64,000 nt of DNA. Origin: Branchiostoma floridae. Lineage: Eukaryota; Chordata; Leptocardii; Amphioxiformes; Branchiostomatidae. Below are positions 35,590-47,000 of the stretch, in pieces. Location of the stretch: positions 1 to 64,000 of the forward strand of contig NC_049985.1 in NCBI RefSeq assembly GCF_000003815.2, in the 5' to 3' direction. The notes beneath the pieces are model-generated. The model was not told where the DNA came from and made no database searches. It was given only the letters and a program-made list of their open reading frames with translations. Made by a program: the position numbers and the translations under genes. Positions within the stretch are counted from its first letter, which is position 1; each line of letters starts with the position of its first letter.

Positions 35590-38430
35590 ATGGCACGGAC
35601 AGATGGAGACAAGCAAAACATGGTAACAAGGCTGAAAGAAACAGAAAGACAGTTTCTTAGGAACACCTGTAACCTAGACTGTGAACCGTGTCCGTACAGT
35701 AGCGCGTTAGATCACATAAAGGAACTGGAGAACATGCGCGCCCGTGTAAAATCTCAGCTAGACACAATTCATCAGGAACACAACCCTTATCAGTATGATG
35801 AAGATGATCCCGTCGTGAGAGAAGTAGAGATAAAACGAGCTAATGCAATCAAGAACTTGTTCAAGAGCATCACGGTTCAAAGACAACAGTTTATCAATGA
35901 AATAACAGAAGAATGTATAGAGAAACTTGGACCTCCTCCATGTAAGTACGCTTTTATTGGTTTGGGCTCACAGGCCACAGAACTGGTCACGCCGTACTCC
36001 GACCTGGAGTTCGCCATTCTGATTGAGGAAGGGAAGGACGATGATGATACACGGAGGTACTTCCTAAACCTCACACACTACTTACATCTAAAAGTCATCA
36101 ACCTTGGGGAAACCATCCTCCCAGCCATGGCCATCCCGTCACTCAACGACTTTCTCTCGGAAGACCCAGAGAAAGATTGGTTCTTTGACTCCGTCACACC
36201 TCGCGGCTTTGCCTTCGACAGCTTCATGCCATGGGCTTCTAAGACTCCTTTTGGAAGAGACAAGACCAAAAGCAAACCTTCTGCGAGTCTCATCCAGACT
36301 CCTGCAAAGTTAGCGAAATATCAGCATCTGCACATCGCCTTGGCGGAAGGCTATCACCTGTCAGACATCCTCAGACGGGTGACCTACTTAACAGGAGACG
36401 AGTCTTTGGTGGATGAGTATACGGAGAGAGTTAACAGCGTAGATCGTTCACCTGAGTTGCCAAGGCTTTTAGTACTGTGTAATGATATGGATCAACTACA
36501 ATTTGAGCTAACTGGGCAACTTTTGGATGTGAAGAAAGAAATATACCGTTTCCCCAGCGTAGCCATCGAAATGCTGAGTATCTGCTGCGGTATCGCCATC
36601 TCCAGTGTGTGGAGTATTATAGAGGAATTGTTTAAGATACAACGTATCAGTCAGGAAGATGCCCACCACTTGACTGTACTGATCAGCATCTCTGCGGAGC
36701 TGCGGTTAAGAACGTACATCGCCAACGGAGGACAGAAGGACAGACTGTCTCCTCTCACTGAGATGAAAGTCCAACTGGATGAACATGACGTAGACGGCAC
36801 TTTCGTTCAGTCAGTTTTCTACATACCAGACTCAAAAATGCTGTTTAGGTACTACTATACTGCCATTCCATTATTAAATACATGCAATAATATATTGGAC
36901 GTTGTTGTTAAAGAAAACACAACGACAAACATCTTCCCAACAGCCATCTTCGACATGTCATCTCTAATAAGGGGTCGAATAACAAGAGAGCTGTTCCATT
37001 TAGATAAATCCATGCATCACTTAGAAGCAGCTCTTAAAGAGGCAGGCAGTGACAAAGAAAAACAATATGAAACACTTTGGGAATTAGGAGATATTTGGAA
37101 GACGTGTGGTGAATATGAAAAAGCGAGCAACTACTACAAACGGGCGATCAGTGTTGCAAAGACTATTCAAGGAGACACAAAAGTGCACACCGATATTGCT
37201 TCATTACTTGCAAACATGGGAGCATGTCGGTGTGAGCTTGGCGATCAAAGGGAAGCCCTCATTCATCACGAACAGGCATTGAAGATTCAGAAGTCTATCT
37301 ATGGCGAAACAACGCCACATGCGCATATTGTTGCATCACTCAACAACATTGGAAAATGTTGGAGTAGGCTTTGCGATAAGGAGGACGCTATTGGGTATTA
37401 CGAACAGTCACTGAATATGAGTAAAACTATCTATGGTGAAACAACACCACATCCCAGTATTGCGTCCTCATTTAACAATATAGGATCGTGTTGCAGTGAC
37501 CTTGGGGATAAGAGGAAAGCTCTCAGGTATTATGAAAAGTCATTGATGATGAGGAAAACTATATATGGCGAAACAACTGCACATCCCAGTATTGCGTCCT
37601 CATTTTACAACATTGGAAAATGCTGGAGTGAGCTTGGCGATCAGAGAAAAGCTCTCGGGTATCACGAACAGTCACTGAAGATGATGAAAGCTATCTATGG
37701 CGAAACAACAGCACTTCTTGATATTGCCAGTTCACTTCGCAACATCGGAACCTGTTGGAGTTACCTTGGCGATCAGAGAAAATCAGTCAGTTATAACGAA
37801 CAATCACTGAAGATGGCAAAAGCTATATATGGCGAAACAACAGCACATCCCGACATTGCGGAATCACTTAACAACATTGGAAACTGTTGGTATGGCCTTG
37901 GCGTTCAGATGAAAGCCGTAAGTTATTTCGAACAATCACTTAAGATGGATAAAGCTATCTATGGTGAAACAGCACCACATCCCCATATTGCAGCATCACT
38001 TAACAACATTGGAAACTGTTGGAATGACCTTGGTGATCAGAAAAAAGCCGTCAGTTATCTCGAACAGTCACTGAAGATGTACAAAGGTACCTATGGCGAA
38101 GCAACAGCGCATCCTGACATTTTCAAATCACTGAACAACATTGGAAACTGTTGGCTGAACCTTGGCTATCAATGGAAAGCTCTCATGTATTACGAACAAT
38201 CGCTGAAGATGATGAAAGCCATCTATGATGAATCGACACCACATCCCGACTTTGGTCCATTATTCAACAACATCGGAGCATGTTGGAATAAACTCGGTAA
38301 TCATTGTAAAGCTCTTAGTTACTTCGAACAGTCATTAAAGATGATGAGAATTATGTATGGGCCTACACATCCCGAAGTTGTAAAAATACAGAACAGCATT
38401 AAGGTATGTAGGAGTGCCCTCCGAGATTAG
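35590..38430 (+). CDS. NTase-TPR copy 2, large 3' exon (NTase domain plus TPR array)
   Basis: Open for 946 codons from the Met at 35590 and strongly conserved with copy 1. It has the NTase motif GLGSQATELVTPYSDLEFAI, the helical DUF294-C-like segment, one degenerate and nine 44-residue TPRs (copy 1 has 14), and the same C-terminal cap. The exon's natural 5' border is at 35458, but an extra G in the G-run at 35504-35510 creates TGA at 35511-35513, so sequence upstream of ~35514 is out of frame with the rest. As read, this half can only be translated from an internal Met, without the N-terminal TPR units. Either a partial gene with its own start, a pseudogene young enough to stay open, or a locus with sequence errors. 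Its long open frame argues for recent function. Confidence 0.78.
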   Translation: MARTDGDKQNMVTRLKETERQFLRNTCNLDCEPCPYSSALDHIKELENMRARVKSQLDTIHQEHNPYQYDEDDPVVREVEIKRANAIKNLFKSITVQRQQFINEITEECIEKLGPPPCKYAFIGLGSQATELVTPYSDLEFAILIEEGKDDDDTRRYFLNLTHYLHLKVINLGETILPAMAIPSLNDFLSEDPEKDWFFDSVTPRGFAFDSFMPWASKTPFGRDKTKSKPSASLIQTPAKLAKYQHLHIALAEGYHLSDILRRVTYLTGDESLVDEYTERVNSVDRSPELPRLLVLCNDMDQLQFELTGQLLDVKKEIYRFPSVAIEMLSICCGIAISSVWSIIEELFKIQRISQEDAHHLTVLISISAELRLRTYIANGGQKDRLSPLTEMKVQLDEHDVDGTFVQSVFYIPDSKMLFRYYYTAIPLLNTCNNILDVVVKENTTTNIFPTAIFDMSSLIRGRITRELFHLDKSMHHLEAALKEAGSDKEKQYETLWELGDIWKTCGEYEKASNYYKRAISVAKTIQGDTKVHTDIASLLANMGACRCELGDQREALIHHEQALKIQKSIYGETTPHAHIVASLNNIGKCWSRLCDKEDAIGYYEQSLNMSKTIYGETTPHPSIASSFNNIGSCCSDLGDKRKALRYYEKSLMMRKTIYGETTAHPSIASSFYNIGKCWSELGDQRKALGYHEQSLKMMKAIYGETTALLDIASSLRNIGTCWSYLGDQRKSVSYNEQSLKMAKAIYGETTAHPDIAESLNNIGNCWYGLGVQMKAVSYFEQSLKMDKAIYGETAPHPHIAASLNNIGNCWNDLGDQKKAVSYLEQSLKMYKGTYGEATAHPDIFKSLNNIGNCWLNLGYQWKALMYYEQSLKMMKAIYDESTPHPDFGPLFNNIGACWNKLGNHCKALSYFEQSLKMMRIMYGPTHPEVVKIQNSIKVCRSALRD

Positions 38431-39886
38431 AGCAAAGCCGTTAGTTTATTGTAAATCATCAATCAAGATAAACTATAGAGACACAATGGCAATTCCCTAT
38501 ATTATCTCATGAAAAATCATTGATAATTAACGTCTACGTATAATTATCTTGTATAATGTTGTTTCTACTTTCCTGACAGTGTATATGTCTGTTACGTTAT
38601 ACGTATACCTGTACCAAGCCCGTCGAGACATGAATGTACAACAAAGGTGTTTCATTCATTCAATCATTCATTGATATGCCACTGCTCTTGTATAATTTGG
38701 ATGTATGGAATGGACTGTCCATGTCACTCGATAGAGACCTAGCGACCAAAATCCCAGATATAACAATATGCTTAAATCTTGGAACACGACTGTATGTACA
38801 AAGTACAATATAACTCTACAGAAATGGTCAAATATGCTTGTTGTTCCTTATTTGTGTCGATTTACTTTCTACTTCTGCAACATAATGTCTTGGACAAACG
38901 AGGAAGGGAACATTCACATTTTCTCAGATGAATGTTACATGTGGCTGCCTGGTCAATAACTTGGGACCTTGATTAGGTGTATAGACGTGGTGCTGTATAG
39001 ATGTGAGTACTAGGGCTGACATCGGTGTTAGGGCTGTCCATAGGAAAGCATGTTAAAATACACTAAATGACGGCTTTAAAAAAGTACTAAACCATATTTC
39101 AATCTTAAAAATTCTTGTCCACCAGAAAGTCACTTGGGTCTAGTTTATAACCATTCAAAGAAAACAGGGGGTTGTTTGGCTCATTCTCCGAGAAAAGTTC
39201 GCTCTATGAAAGAAATCTCACCCCAGTTCCCTCCTGATACAACCAGTAACACCGTACCCAACAACTAAAATATGTCCTTACACCAACTAAACTGCTGAAC
39301 TGAACAAATTCTGATCAAAACAGGAGAGCTTAGACCCTAACTGTCCTTTCTAAGTCAAAAAGTCTCCAGATTGGGCAGAACGTTTGAAGGAAAAGAAGGA
39401 TTTTCAAGGATTTTACGTCCCACCCAGATCGTTGTGCCTTCTACTGCGCAACGCAACTCTGACGTCAGCCCTACTATCTTTTCATATCGACCAGAAACAC
39501 GTTGTCTTGGCTCAAGTGAACGACACGTCACGAATTACAGCTGTTTCCCCACATCCGGGTCTCTATAAGAATATCTCCACACGTTCGCCTGCTTTCTAAG
39601 GACCCGTACAACTGGCGATGGGATTTTGGTGTTGGCATTTTGTTTGCTGCTATGTTTACCTGACTGTGACAAACTGTCGCCACGTGTCGTTCCTCCATTG
39701 TACCTATTTCAGGACACAACCGTCATTAACGTTAACGTTATAGACCTGTGCATTAACCACGACCGCATGCAAATATCCAGCAAGTATGAGATATGCGCCC
39801 CTGAAACTTAGCATGTAAGTAACATGATGATTATTTCTGAATAACTACGTGACCGCAGCTTAAATTCGACCATGTAGCACGTCGTG
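38431..39886. other. intergenic, no gene seen
   Basis: 3' flank of NTase-TPR copy 2 and spacer. Short overlapping frames at 39371-39811 have no domain signature. No clear AATAAA follows the copy 2 stop codon within 300 nt. Confidence 0.45.
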
Positions 39887-40545
39887 CGAGCCCTGATCTT
39901 CCACACGTTCCGGATATCTGTACGGCTTTGGTTACCAGGTGGAACACTCTAGACCTGCCGTTACCATAGCAGGTTGCCTTGGGTATGGGTCCTACAAAGG
40001 CTGGTAATCTTCAGAGGTCTGCTTTGTTGGCAGCTGTAGTAGTCACTGTTTGCCCAATGGGGGCCCTGATCTTTCACACGTTCCGGATATCCGTGCGGCT
40101 CTGGTTACCAGGTGGAACTCTCCAGACCTGCCGTTACCCCGTCAGGTTGCCATGGGGCTGACAGCTGAGGGGTTACAAAGGTCAGCTGAGGTGGCAGGTG
40201 TAGTAGGCACTGTTTGCCCAATGGGGGCCCTGATCTTTCACACGTTCCGGATATCCGTGCGGCTCTGGTAACCAGGTGGAACTCTCCAGACCTGCCGTTA
40301 CCCCGTCAGGTTGCCATGGGGCTGACAGCTGAGGGGTTACAAAGGTCAGCTGAGGTGGCAGGTGTAGTAGGCACTGTTTGCCCAATGGGGGCCCTGATCT
40401 TTCACACGTTCCGGATATCCGTGCGGCTCTGGTAACCAGGTGGAACTCTCCAGACCTGCCGTTACCCCGTCAGGTTGCCATGGGGCTGACAGCTGAGGGG
40501 TTACAAAGGTCAGCTGAGGTGGCAGGTGTAGTAGGCACTGTTTGC
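39887..40545 (+). repeat. 164 bp tandem repeat, three near-identical units plus a diverged one
   Basis: Units with TGCCCAATGGGGGCCCTGAT start at about 40050, 40214 and 40378, exactly 164 bp apart and almost identical; a fourth, diverged copy (about 39887-40050) precedes them. Each unit holds a 73-codon open frame, but 164 is not a multiple of three and the frame cannot run through the array, so it is not coding. CAGCTGAGG motifs recur. A young local satellite. Confidence 0.9.
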
Positions 40546-40878
40546 CTAAGAGGACATAAAGTCACTCGCGAGCGTTTGACTGCCAGCGGCACACCTACTC
40601 AAGAGCGTTCTTAAAGAGTGTGGATGCTTTCTTTAGTTTTGTCAAGTACAACCTGTAACTCCAAACTCTGAATAATGAGTTAATGATAGATATCTCCTCT
40701 TAAAGATTTGCGAACATCGCAAGGCGTAGTTAAACTTTGACTGTAACACTTCGTGATCAGATCATTCTATCATGATCGCCGTGACGTGGCTGCAGTTCTG
40801 GCACGGAACGATATGATGATGATGATGATAATCAAGATCGCCAAGACGATGGTGAAGGTATTTTCTAGAGGAGCATAG
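40546..40878. other. no gene seen
   Basis: Spacer between the 164-bp satellite and the 35-bp array; contains an (ATG)n run at about 40812-40828. Confidence 0.4.
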
Positions 40879-41058
40879 GCGCACAGCCTGGCCTGACTGA
40901 CGTGTGATGCGCACAGCGTGGCCTGCCTTGACTGACGTGTGAGGCGCACAGCGTGGCCTGCCTTGACTGACGTGTGAGGCGCACAGCGTGGCCTGCCTTG
41001 ACTGACGGTCAGAGGCGCACAGCGTGGCCTGTCTGACTGACGTGTAAGATGAGGCGCG
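40879..41058 (+). repeat. 35 bp tandem array with TGACGT motifs, running into the NXPE-like start codon
   Basis: Units GCGCACAGCGTGGCCTGCCT followed by TGACTGACGTGTGAG start at 40879, 40909, 40944, 40979 and 41015, spaced 30-39 bp; a sixth partial unit (GCGCGGAG) begins at 41054, inside the coding sequence. Each complete unit has TGACTGACG; four contain TGACGTG, the CREB/ATF half-site core. The ATG at 41049 lies in the tail of the fifth unit (GTAAGATGAG against GTGAG), so the start codon sits in repeat-derived sequence. Confidence 0.85.
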
Positions 41059-44000
41059 GAGTGGCACGGCAGCGGAAGGCGGTAGTACTGCTGATCGTCT
41101 TCGCTGTGGTCGCCATCTTCTTCTACTACCGCAAGGTGAAGTACTTTTATCTGTTTGTGGAGTCTTCCACTGAGAGAGGGGGTAGTCTTCGACAACACTT
41201 TGTGCTAAATTAAGGAGGAACGCCTTCGTTCTAAGCTAAATTCAGGAAGGAAGTTGTGCAAAATTGCGGGGACCTTCCTACCAATTACCGGAGAAAAATA
41301 GATTTCCCTCATAATTATCTGGAATAGAAATAGCTTACAGACACCTTACGTAAATACGGAAATCATGCCTCTGTTGTGGGTAGAATGCAGATTATCTCTA
41401 GCATAAAGCACTTAGCTAGATTATATTCTTTTAGTAGCTTCCAGCAAAGCAGAGAGCAACTGTTATAGGATTTGGTTCGTTATGTACATAAACGCGTGCT
41501 GTTTGTCTGACCCCAGGTTAGTTTGCCTGCCAAATATTGCGCTTATCAAGAAAGTAAACAGTACAACATAAAACTTTGGTACGATAAAAACCAAGAGGTA
41601 GACCTCAGTTAGCGTAATCAAACATGTTTTAAACTATCGTCCGTTACACTGAAGGTAAAATTCGCCCGCAGCATTTGCATCAATCGATACCGTCATATTT
41701 ACACAGAACTACTTCAGAATGAAGCAGGGCAACTTTAGAACGAATCGATGTTATCAATGTTGGGCAAAGTGCTCAGCTATATTTGGAGCTTCTAGGTACT
41801 CTCCAAGCAGAGGTTGGCGGGGAAGATTGTGCCCCGTTTTCTGTCAGCACTTAAAAAGGGGCCATATGATAAAATTCCACCATCTTCCCCACAACGATCT
41901 GTTTGGAGAGCAACGCAACCTCTTTTCTTTCTTAAAGATATCAACATTTATATCTGTACATCAACAGCGTTTAATATAATTCACACATACATGTAGTGTG
42001 TATTTCGACAACTTTAGCCGGCCCGAAGGAGGCGGTACAATGAAGTAGCAATGGGAATTTTTCATTTCAAAGCCTCAGATCCTCGCAACGTCACGTGCAG
42101 TGCATATGGTGGCACAAACATCACACCCCAACACCGCCCTTTGATTCTTAAGCACACATGTCTCCGTAGACAAGGGTCTGTGTATCACGCGATCACGCCT
42201 GCAGGTTTGTTTGCGATTAAACACGGATCCTGCTCTTACCGGCATATTTACCGAATATTTACCTAACCTAGCTCAACATGCTTATCCGGGTGGCTGGACG
42301 AGACATAAATCATTACAGTGAGTCGGGTCATTTGAAACTTAGCGAAAAATGTATTCCATTATCTACGAGATTAAACTAAGGCAATACGTTACTCAACAGA
42401 CCAGTTTTGTTTATTTGGTAACTCGGCAAGCACAAAAGGTTAATGACCTATGCTTACTTATACTTACTAGACCCATGCTTCGCATTACATAACACTAGTG
42501 TACCTTAAGTATTTATTATTACACAAGGTACCTTGCAACAGCCCTTTGTCATGTGCTTGTTCAATACAGTGCATTTATCTCAACGCAGATGTCGGGTAAA
42601 AAAGATCTGATTACTGAATTTCCCTAACAGTCGAATATCTGCAGATATATTTGCAGCAGACACAGGGTGGGTACCTCTATTCATAGTCATAGAAGGTGGA
42701 AATCCGATAAATCAAAGAAACCCGGTAATCAGAACCTCAACATCTGCTTGGAGACTTGCGTACGCTTATTCGGTTGAACCATCCCTTTATATGTTTGCAC
42801 ACTTACATAACCTCGTCACAATGTGTTGTACAGTCTTTGTTTACAGTCCGTGCTGTTTGCACGGTTTATTTGGTGAACTTTGTGACCAAAGTATTTATTA
42901 TCTCGTTCGGTAGGCTCAAGACCATACAGCTAAGTAATACTTTCTTCAGAGCCTCCTTCCTGGTCAAAGCTGGTCTTTAGACTAAAAAGATAATACCAGT
43001 CTTGTTAACTAAAACAAATGTTCATGTGTGTCGATAGGGGTCTTTGGCAAGGTTAACAACCTGTAGTCGTACTATCAAAAAGTTTGTGAATCCATATACG
43101 CAATGCCTTGAGTTTTAAACATAGTTGAAAGAGACAAAGAGCTGTTCAATAATGCATTACTAGACTGTGGGTAAATAACATTATTGATTAACGGCCACTT
43201 CAGCGACGTGTTTTCTCTTCATTTTTAGACACAACAAATGACCCAGCTGTCAGAGGTCAGAGGTGAAACCTACAGTGGGAATACGTATCAACTCGACAAT
43301 GTTAGAGACACCGCTCAAAAACAAGGAACTGCACAGTCACGTGAAATAGGCAAACCTGTCTTCACACAGTCAACAGACCAACCAAGCATTGGAAGAAAAC
43401 TGGACCTTTCACAAACAACTGTGTCTCACGATTTTATACAAAACGCTTTACTTGAAAATGACAATCGGACAGAGCTAACATCGGCTGTCAAACGCAGGAC
43501 TTTAGTACCAGATCACTTGGACAAACGAACTTCGACGATAACCACAGTAGAGTCTCCTCTGATCGCTGAAGTTGAGACTCGTGTCGTGAACGAGGAGAGA
43601 TCAGCTGTAGATTCTATACGTAAAATTGCAACAGACGCTCCAAATGTTGCAAAGGAGGATATAGTTATATTAGAAAATTTAGACTCTTCTGCGATTATTG
43701 CGGAGAACTCAGTTGTACCTGCCATTATTACACTTGAACCAACCGTGCATAGATCTGTACCAAGTGTGACACAAAGACTTTATACAGTAAATATACCTAA
43801 GCTTGATTATAATGTGAATAACGATGCTGCAATAACTGTGCAAAAACCGTACAAAGTGAACGTACAACAATCTACTGCAATAGGTGAAGATGGGCCTATT
43901 GAATCAGTTATTACGCAACGCACTACTACAACAGCTACTACAACTTTTACAACTAAACATACAGAAAACCCATCTTCAGTTGTTGCTCACGAGAGTATTT

Positions 44001-47000
44001 TAAAAACTACACAGGAACCATCTACACACAGAGCTCATTCAGTGGCTTTACCTAATATCGATAGACAATCTGTTCAAACGCCTGCTGCAATAGTTCCAAG
44101 CAAATCTACCGTAACAGCTGCTAACGACGACCCCGCTGAAAAAGGTGAACATATTAATGACCCTTCACATTCACACGAACCTTCCCAAGTGGTAGAAGAT
44201 TTCAAACCAACTATAGTAAAAGTGCAAGCAACCACTGTAGGTGTGTTTCAGAAAACCCATGCGAAGTATATTGAAGACGTTCCAACGAACGAGACTAAAT
44301 CTATTCTTAAACCTGAACCTGTGGTCAGTGTTACTCCTGTTTTACCAAATGTCCAACGTGTCTCTGTACCCTCTGAACTCAAAGTAGATGAAGTTACACT
44401 AGATGGAGTGGTGAAGCCTGCTACAACCGTAAGAGAGGGACATATTTCAACTGCACCAGGTAAATACGATACGACATCAGAAAGAACAAAGCCGCAACCT
44501 GACGCGACGACAACGTCCCCCAGAAGCACTCCCACCATCCAGGACCCCCTGCAACGCTCGCCTGACGTCATGCGGTCACAATTAACCAGTGGAAGACTAA
44601 GCACGATGGAGCTGATAAACCCTAAAGATGTGTATAAAATAGGAGACGAGGTTTTTGTTCGGGTGAAAACTAGAAACCAGCTGAACAGACCGAAAAGACG
44701 AGGAGGAGACTACCTCAAAGCTCGGATGTTCACCGACGTTGTAGCCGCAAGCACTCCAGGTTCGTGTGTTTCATAGTTGTTGTTATTGTAAGGTACCAAA
44801 ATGGAAGCCAGTCTTGAAGCTGATAATTGCACTCCAAGGAAGTATCTGTTTTTCACTTTGTCTTTGACTTGTTCTGTCTTGCTGCCTGCCTGTGCATTTG
44901 CCATTTCTGTATTTCCCAATTTACACAATGCAGCTTCAATGCCGTCATTTTGCATCTAGGACTGGAGTGGTCGAAAGGTAATATGGGCAAGGTATAGAAA
45001 TCAGCCATTCCTAACAACCAACCTCGTATTTTTTTAAAGTACATTGGACTCATTCCTCAAGCTACCGACATATTTCGCAGTCGTCCCTCAGTAAAACATC
45101 TGGAGCCGCAAAGATCTCGTTAAGGAACTTTTATTGACAGTTTGTCACCCAGACCAGGTTTCGTTGCATACAATTTCAGTGGTTAGAAGCTTACTGACAC
45201 AAATGCAGATAGTTCAGTCTTATCTACCTTCCCAGTGCTTGACCAGCCTTGCATTTTATTTGTTCCGCAGGTGAAATGACGGACCACCAGAACGGCACAT
45301 AAGCGGTGCGATTCCGTGTGGGCTGGACTGGCAGGGCCTTTGGATAACTCCGCATTATTGCACCATCCGAATAATTGCACGAAATTTGTTTGCTTTTCTG
45401 TCTTTTTCTTTAGGTGAAATCACGGACCACAAGAACGGCACGTACACGGTACGGTTCCGGGCGGGCTGGAGTGGGAAGGCCGCCGTGCAGGTGCACGTCA
45501 TCCACCCGCGGGAGGCCATCGACGTGCTGCGCAGGCTCAGGGATGTGGAGAGGAAGAGGGTTAACGCCTGTAGCTTCGTACAGGGTACGGAAGTTGTTGG
45601 TATACTACTGGATGGAATATGACATTGTGAATTGGACTGTTGTCCGTCCCTTTGTTCACCCGTCTGTCTGTATGTCTAACGTTATCTGTCTATGATTTTG
45701 TTACAATGGCAGCACTATCTTCCCTCAATGACTCGATCCACAAGCATAGTGCAATGCTTAACCTTCTTATTAAGACACAGTCTCTTAGTCACGTATCCGC
45801 AAGACACGTAGGAAGTTAGGTCTGTATAACTTTCGCAAGTTTACGCTCTGAAGTGATTGGTCATCAGTATTGAGCCTGAAAAAGGTGACAGTGGTCGTCG
45901 AAAATTTGATCCGTGATACCTTTGTGTTGGAATAAATTGCACTATGATTACTACCAACACAGATGAGCTTCCATGATAATTCGATTCACAAGCGGTTGTA
46001 AATCAAAACTATCGATTCATACTAGTACTCGTCGCATCGTTTGCGCTCTTTTGAGAAACGCTTGCCATTTTTGCTCTATATCTCCCCCCATGTGTAGAAG
46101 GTAGCACGGAGTGGACCCGCTGTTGGACAACCCCGTCCCGGGACCCCGGGGAAGAGGAGTGCGACTTCTCGCACGCCCCCAGCGGCACTGATTGGTACTG
46201 CAAGAAGCCGGTCAGGGCGCCCTGCTCGGCGATAGACAAGTGCAGTGGGGGAGGGCTGAGACCTTTGGAGGAGATAGGGGTAACGGAGACGGACAAGATG
46301 CTGTTCAATGAGTAAGCTTTCCTTTCGCTCTGTTGCTTCGAATTCTCAATGCTATATAATGTACTTTTGTAAATGTTCCCCTAGCTCCTATTTTCAGCTT
46401 TCGCTCAATTTGGAAAACTTAAATTTTAATGTTGAATGCGAAACTTGGCCGTATTTATGTATGGCACAGGTTTCGCAACACTAAATCAGTAATGTACCAT
46501 TAAAGGACACAAAAAATGGCCCCGTTATCTTTGCTCTTAGTTTTAATTAAGAGCCTAGGTAGACGGGACTGGTTTGTCGAAAGCAAGCGAAATTGTTGGA
46601 ACAAAGTTTAAACTTTTCTCAACAGGCAGCACCTCCTTCGCTAGACGGGAAGACTGCCACCAGTAGTGTTTCTAATGAAGAGTTACTGAGTCACTGTAAA
46701 GAGTTACGATAAATGAACCAACTTGCCCTCTACTTTTGCCGCGCAGAACGTTCATAGATCAGGCAGTCATGGAGGGAACGATTCTCTGGGTGCAGGTCAC
46801 GGAGCAGGACGTCCCGTGTAAGTAGTCATTGAGTACCAAATCATATCCTATTTTACATACTATTTATATCTTTTAAAAATCTTGATCATTGCCTGTTAGC
46901 GTGCGGTATGACTCTATGAGATGCGATCGTTTATCGGATTCTTACTTGACCTGAAGCCTGAAGGTGTCTGATAGACACCGAAGTGTAAGCACAGTAAATA

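Noticed and set aside
40050..40614. Three identical 73-codon frames in a row
   Set aside because: Product of a 164-bp satellite; period not divisible by three, no continuous frame, no splice structure.
40879..41058. Regularly spaced repeats resembling a CRISPR array
   Set aside because: Units are contiguous, without unique spacers, and the DNA is eukaryotic.
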